A DNA stretch of 64,000 bases from positions 29,802 through 93,801 of the forward strand of contig NZ_JAXCHT010000017.1 of the NCBI RefSeq assembly GCF_035984655.1, in the 5' to 3' direction. Position 1 is the first letter of the stretch; every line of letters begins with the position of its first letter. Shown piece after piece: positions 61,173 to 64,000 of the stretch. This stretch comes from Actimicrobium sp035984655 (GTDB lineage Bacteria > Pseudomonadota > Gammaproteobacteria > Burkholderiales > Burkholderiaceae_D). The notes beneath the pieces were generated by a model, which was not told the origin of the DNA, made no database searches, and saw nothing but the letters and a program-made list of their open reading frames with translations. Made by a program: the position numbers and the translations under genes.

Positions 61173-61906
61173 GCCAGGGCATTCTTCAAGGCGTCGAGTT
61201 GGGCGCGATGCGTCAGGTCGATCTGCAGCGGCGTGATCGACACCTTGCCCAGCGCGGTGGCATGGAAGTCGGTGCCCTCCCCGGCATCCTTGGCCTTGCC
61301 CGCCAGACCAATCCAGTAAATCTGGCGGCCATGCGGGTCGGTGGCCTTGATCACGCCCTCCGACTCATGCCGTTTGCCAAGCCGGGTGGCGACCACGCCC
61401 TTGAGCGATGCATACGGCAAATTGGGAATGTTCACATTCAGCAGATACGGCTTTTGCAGGCTGTCGAATTTGCGCAGCACAATCTCGCGCGCCATCCGCG
61501 CCGCCGAATCCAGTTCGGTCCAGCCCTTGTCGACCTGCGAAAACGCAATGGCCGGAATGCCGAACAGATACCCCTCGGTGGCCGCCGCGACGGTGCCGGA
61601 ATACAGCGTGTCGTCGCCCATGTTCTGGCCCTGGTTAATGCCGGAGACAATCAGGTCGGGGCGAAACGCCAATACTCCGGTGAGCGCCACGTGCACGCAG
61701 TCGGACGGGGTGCCATTAAGGAAATGAAAGCCGTTGGAGGCGGTATATAAAGACAACGGCCGGTCCAGCGTCAGCGAGTTGGAGGAGCCGGAACGGTTGC
61801 TGTCGGGCGCCACCACCACGATCTCGGCAATCGATGCCAGCGCATCGGCCAGCGCCACAATACCGGGGGCGAGATAACCATCGTCATTACTGATCAGGAT
61901 TTTCAT
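61169..61906 (-). CDS. surE: 5'/3'-nucleotidase SurE
   Basis: The 245-residue metal-dependent phosphatase acts on nucleoside monophosphates in stationary phase. The metal-binding acidic pair is in ILISNDDGYLAPG (residues 3-15), with SNRSGSSNSLTL and SGINQGQNMGDD motifs. It begins the leftward surE-pcm-nlpD-rpoS-rlmD operon and is divergent from the quinone oxidoreductase gene. Confidence 0.97.
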   Translation of the reverse strand: MKILISNDDGYLAPGIVALADALASIAEIVVVAPDSNRSGSSNSLTLDRPLSLYTASNGFHFLNGTPSDCVHVALTGVLAFRPDLIVSGINQGQNMGDDTLYSGTVAAATEGYLFGIPAIAFSQVDKGWTELDSAARMAREIVLRKFDSLQKPYLLNVNIPNLPYASLKGVVATRLGKRHESEGVIKATDPHGRQIYWIGLAGKAKDAGEGTDFHATALGKVSITPLQIDLTHRAQLDALKNALA

Positions 61907-61962
61907 GCAAAGATTTTACCTGAAGCACTATGCGCAGAACGGCGCTCGGCCAACAAATTACG

Positions 61963-61995
61963 GCATAATCGAAAAAAGCAAACGACCGTTCGTTT
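61963..61995 (+). promoter_or_regulatory. Candidate promoter and TetR-type operator upstream of the quinone oxidoreductase
   Basis: The 16-base inverted repeat AAACGACCGTTCGTTT (61980-61995) has perfect 6-base arms around CCGT. It lies between a possible -10 box (CATAAT at 61964-61969) and the AAGGAG ribosome site. This form and placement are typical of TetR-family repressor sites. No TetR gene is in the window, so the repressor would act in trans. Confidence 0.55.
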
Positions 61996-62014
61996 TATAA
62001 AAAGGAGACCCGCA

Positions 62015-62995
62015 ATGAAAGCCATCGTCTGTAAAACCTGGGGACTGCCCGACACGCTCACCGTCGACGAGTTGCCCGATGTCGTGGCCGGTCCCGGCCA
62101 GGTCGCCATCGAGATCCGCGCCGCCGGGGTGAATTTTCCGGATGTCCTGATCATCCAGAACAAATACCAGTTCAAACCCGAGCTGCCCTTCATTCCCGGC
62201 AGCGAACTGGCCGGCACGGTCATCGCCGTTGGCGACGGCGTCACCCAATACAAGCTCGGCGACCGGGTCATCGCGTTCAGCGCCCAGGGCGCCTTCGCGC
62301 AGCAGATCGTGGTACCGGTGCAGGCTGTCATGCCAATGCCGCCGGAAATGCCATTCGATATCGCCGCCGCCATCACACTGACGTATGGCACCTCGCACCA
62401 TGCCGTGGTGGATCGGGCGCAACTCAAGGTGGGTGAAACCATGCTGGTGCTGGGCGCTGCCGGCGGTGTCGGGCTGGCTGCGATCGAAATCGGCAAGGCC
62501 CTCGGCGCACGCGTCATTGCCGCTGCCTCGACCGATGAAAAGCTGGCGGTCTGCCGCGAGCATGGCGCCGATGTCACCATCAATTACAGCACGCAGGATC
62601 TGCGGGAAGCCATCAAGGCGGCCACTGACGGCAAGGGGCCGGATGTGATCTACGATCCGGTCGGCGGCATCTATGCCGAACCGGCGTTTCGTTCGATCGG
62701 CTGGCGCGGCCGATATCTGGTGGTCGGGTTTGCCAATGGCGAAATTCCGAAGCTGCCGTTGAACCTGACGCTGCTCAAGGGCGCTTCACTGGTCGGCGTG
62801 TTCTGGGGCGAATTCGCCAAGCGCGAGCCCAAAGCCAATCTGGCCGCGATGCGTCAACTGCTCGGCTGGCTGGCCGACGGCACCATCAAGCCGCGCATCT
62901 CGGGTCGGTATGCACTGGCCGACACGCCACAGGCCTTGAACGACATGGCCGCGCGCAAGGTCACCGGCAAAGTGGTGATCGAGCCGTACAAGTGA
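62015..62995 (+). CDS. NADPH:quinone oxidoreductase family (zinc-independent MDR)
   Basis: The 326-residue medium-chain reductase has a GroES-like N-terminal domain (RAAGVNFPDVLIIQNKYQ) and a Rossmann domain with GAAGGVGLAAIEIG at about residue 149. It lacks the zinc cysteines and fits the quinone reductase/Qor group that reduces quinones or enones with NADPH. A strong AAGGAG site precedes ATG 62015. The upstream palindrome suggests inducible repression. Confidence 0.92.
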   Translation: MKAIVCKTWGLPDTLTVDELPDVVAGPGQVAIEIRAAGVNFPDVLIIQNKYQFKPELPFIPGSELAGTVIAVGDGVTQYKLGDRVIAFSAQGAFAQQIVVPVQAVMPMPPEMPFDIAAAITLTYGTSHHAVVDRAQLKVGETMLVLGAAGGVGLAAIEIGKALGARVIAAASTDEKLAVCREHGADVTINYSTQDLREAIKAATDGKGPDVIYDPVGGIYAEPAFRSIGWRGRYLVVGFANGEIPKLPLNLTLLKGASLVGVFWGEFAKREPKANLAAMRQLLGWLADGTIKPRISGRYALADTPQALNDMAARKVTGKVVIEPYK

Positions 62996-63012
62996 TGTGA
63001 GCGCCGGCTGCG

Positions 63013-63957
63013 TCATGCTGCCGGACGGGAGCGGAGCGTGCGCGAGACCCGGTCCCAGAATGCCAGCGCCAGGCGCTCGGCGGCGGGCGTGTCGGTGCTG
63101 CCGTTCATTTCGGCGCTGAGCAAGGGCGTGGCGGCGGAATCTGCGCCTTGATTGGCGTGGAGCAGGAAGGTCACGCCGGAGGTAGGCAGGCGCGGATTGC
63201 CTGCCGTTAGCCATTCTTCGGCCTGCATGCCATTGAGTGCGAGTACGCCGAAACGCAGCGTGTGCCAGCCCTTGGCGCGCTCGGTGGCTTGCTGTTCCTG
63301 CGCGGCGCGCGCCAGCAGCGTGGTCGTGGTGCTGCGCTGCGGCCGTGCATCGGTGACCAGACTGAGCGTCATGCCGTCACGGTCACTGAACGTGAACAGG
63401 GTTGCAATGCGCTCGGCGGCAACCGGCGGGCCCGCCAGAAATCCGCCAGCAAAACACGCGCCCGGCTCGGCGGGAATCTCGGTGCCGGCGCGGCCGCGCA
63501 GGCGCGCTGCGACTGCCAGCAGCTGTTCCTTTTTGCGAGTCACGGCAGGCGCTGCCGGCACCTGCGTCGAACCCGCGCCAGTGACATCGACCGTCATCAG
63601 GATCGCCTGACCATTGCTCCATTTGTAGATTTCCAGCGTCTGCGCGTCGAGCGCTGCGTCACCATCGCGAATGTGCAGCAGCAAGGTCGTGTCCGGCAAC
63701 GGCGACGACGCCTCCAGCAACAGCGCGCGGCGGCTCGCGCGGTGTTCGCTGACCTGATAACTGTGCTCGATGTCCGCCACCCAGTTCCGGAATGCGGCAG
63801 CCGTCATCGGTCGCGCCTCGATCGCGATGTCGTCAACCAGCAGGTCACCCTGGGCTAGCGCGCCGTGCGGCAGATCAATGGCGAAGCGTCCGACGCATTG
63901 CGTGGCTAGCCTGAATGTTTCATGAACCGGTATTTCGGCATGCGTTCCCATCATCAT
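63013..63957 (-). CDS. Tli4-like type VI secretion immunity protein
   Basis: This 314-residue protein resembles the Tli4 family, immunity proteins for Tle4-type phospholipase effectors. The N-terminal part has CVGRFAIDLPHGA and the C-terminal part has IPAEPGACFAGGFLAG, both characteristic of the two Tli4 domains. It carries no clear signal peptide with this start (ATG 63957, 63954 or 63951), although true Tli4 proteins are usually periplasmic. A TGA 24 bases upstream ends another reading frame that runs off the window. The effector gene would be expected just beyond the right edge. The family call is moderate. Confidence 0.65.
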   Translation of the reverse strand: MMMGTHAEIPVHETFRLATQCVGRFAIDLPHGALAQGDLLVDDIAIEARPMTAAAFRNWVADIEHSYQVSEHRASRRALLLEASSPLPDTTLLLHIRDGDAALDAQTLEIYKWSNGQAILMTVDVTGAGSTQVPAAPAVTRKKEQLLAVAARLRGRAGTEIPAEPGACFAGGFLAGPPVAAERIATLFTFSDRDGMTLSLVTDARPQRSTTTTLLARAAQEQQATERAKGWHTLRFGVLALNGMQAEEWLTAGNPRLPTSGVTFLLHANQGADSAATPLLSAEMNGSTDTPAAERLALAFWDRVSRTLRSRPAA

Positions 63958-64000
63958 CGCTGCAGCAATGAGGTCGAAGAAATATCAGGCGAAACTCACC

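Overview
The window looks like chromosome of a betaproteobacterium in order Burkholderiales, most likely family Oxalobacteraceae. This rests on gene order and protein character, not on a database search. The key blocks are der-hfq-hflX-hflK-hflC-hisZ-purA, ndk-rlmN-pilW-rodZ-ispG-hisS-yfgM-bamB, surE-pcm-nlpD-rpoS-rlmD, and cysS-alkA-accA-tilS-lysC-tRNA-Ser. The DNA is GC-rich, so many long antisense open frames are shadows of real genes.

Layout. Positions 1-1.8 kb hold a secreted Hint-domain protein cut by the left edge and an overlapping TadE-like gene. From 1.9 to 8.6 kb lies an amino-acid/imine metabolism cluster: ketimine reductase, LysN-like aminotransferase, RidA, LysE exporter and threonine-dehydratase-like enzyme. 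It is divergent from a MocR regulator that is translationally coupled to an unknown protein. From 9 to 17 kb is an accessory stretch: chemoreceptor, branching-type glycosyltransferase, small DUF3563 protein, a YHS plus AhpD-like pair, a uracil-DNA glycosylase, an AraC regulator, a gene remnant and a PRISE-like reductase. From 17 to 23 kb is housekeeping (tRNA-Ser, lysC, tilS, accA, DNA glycosylase, cysS). From 23.3 to 27.7 kb are cell-envelope genes (TPR/NTF2-like protein, L,D-transpeptidase, two cyclophilins, lpxH). From 27.7 to 32 kb is sulfur amino-acid metabolism (cystathionine lyase/synthase, a cystathionine beta-synthase carrying an in-frame amber codon, yceH, cysE). From 32 to 52 kb is the conserved RNA, translation and envelope core (rlmB, rnr, tRNA-Leu, purA, hisZ, hflCKX, hfq, der, bamB, yfgM, hisS, ispG, rodZ, pilW, rlmN, ndk). 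From 52 to 56.8 kb is a more variable stretch (BI-1 protein, NTF2-like, DJ-1, esterase, DUF4386, LysE). From 56.9 to 62 kb is the stress-sigma locus. The right end holds a quinone oxidoreductase behind a TetR-type palindrome and a Tli4-like type VI immunity protein.

Points most worth following: the premature TAG in an otherwise open cbs gene; the Hint protein and the Tli4-like protein at the two edges, both pointing to toxin systems just outside; the repeated GAATCGTYCAA element shared by the araC start region and the ahpD-like/YHS promoter; the imine-handling cluster under MocR control with its coupled unknown protein; and a duplicated NTF2-like (Cds6-like) domain in two adjacent envelope genes. 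I found no CRISPR array, insertion sequence, rRNA or phage structural module.
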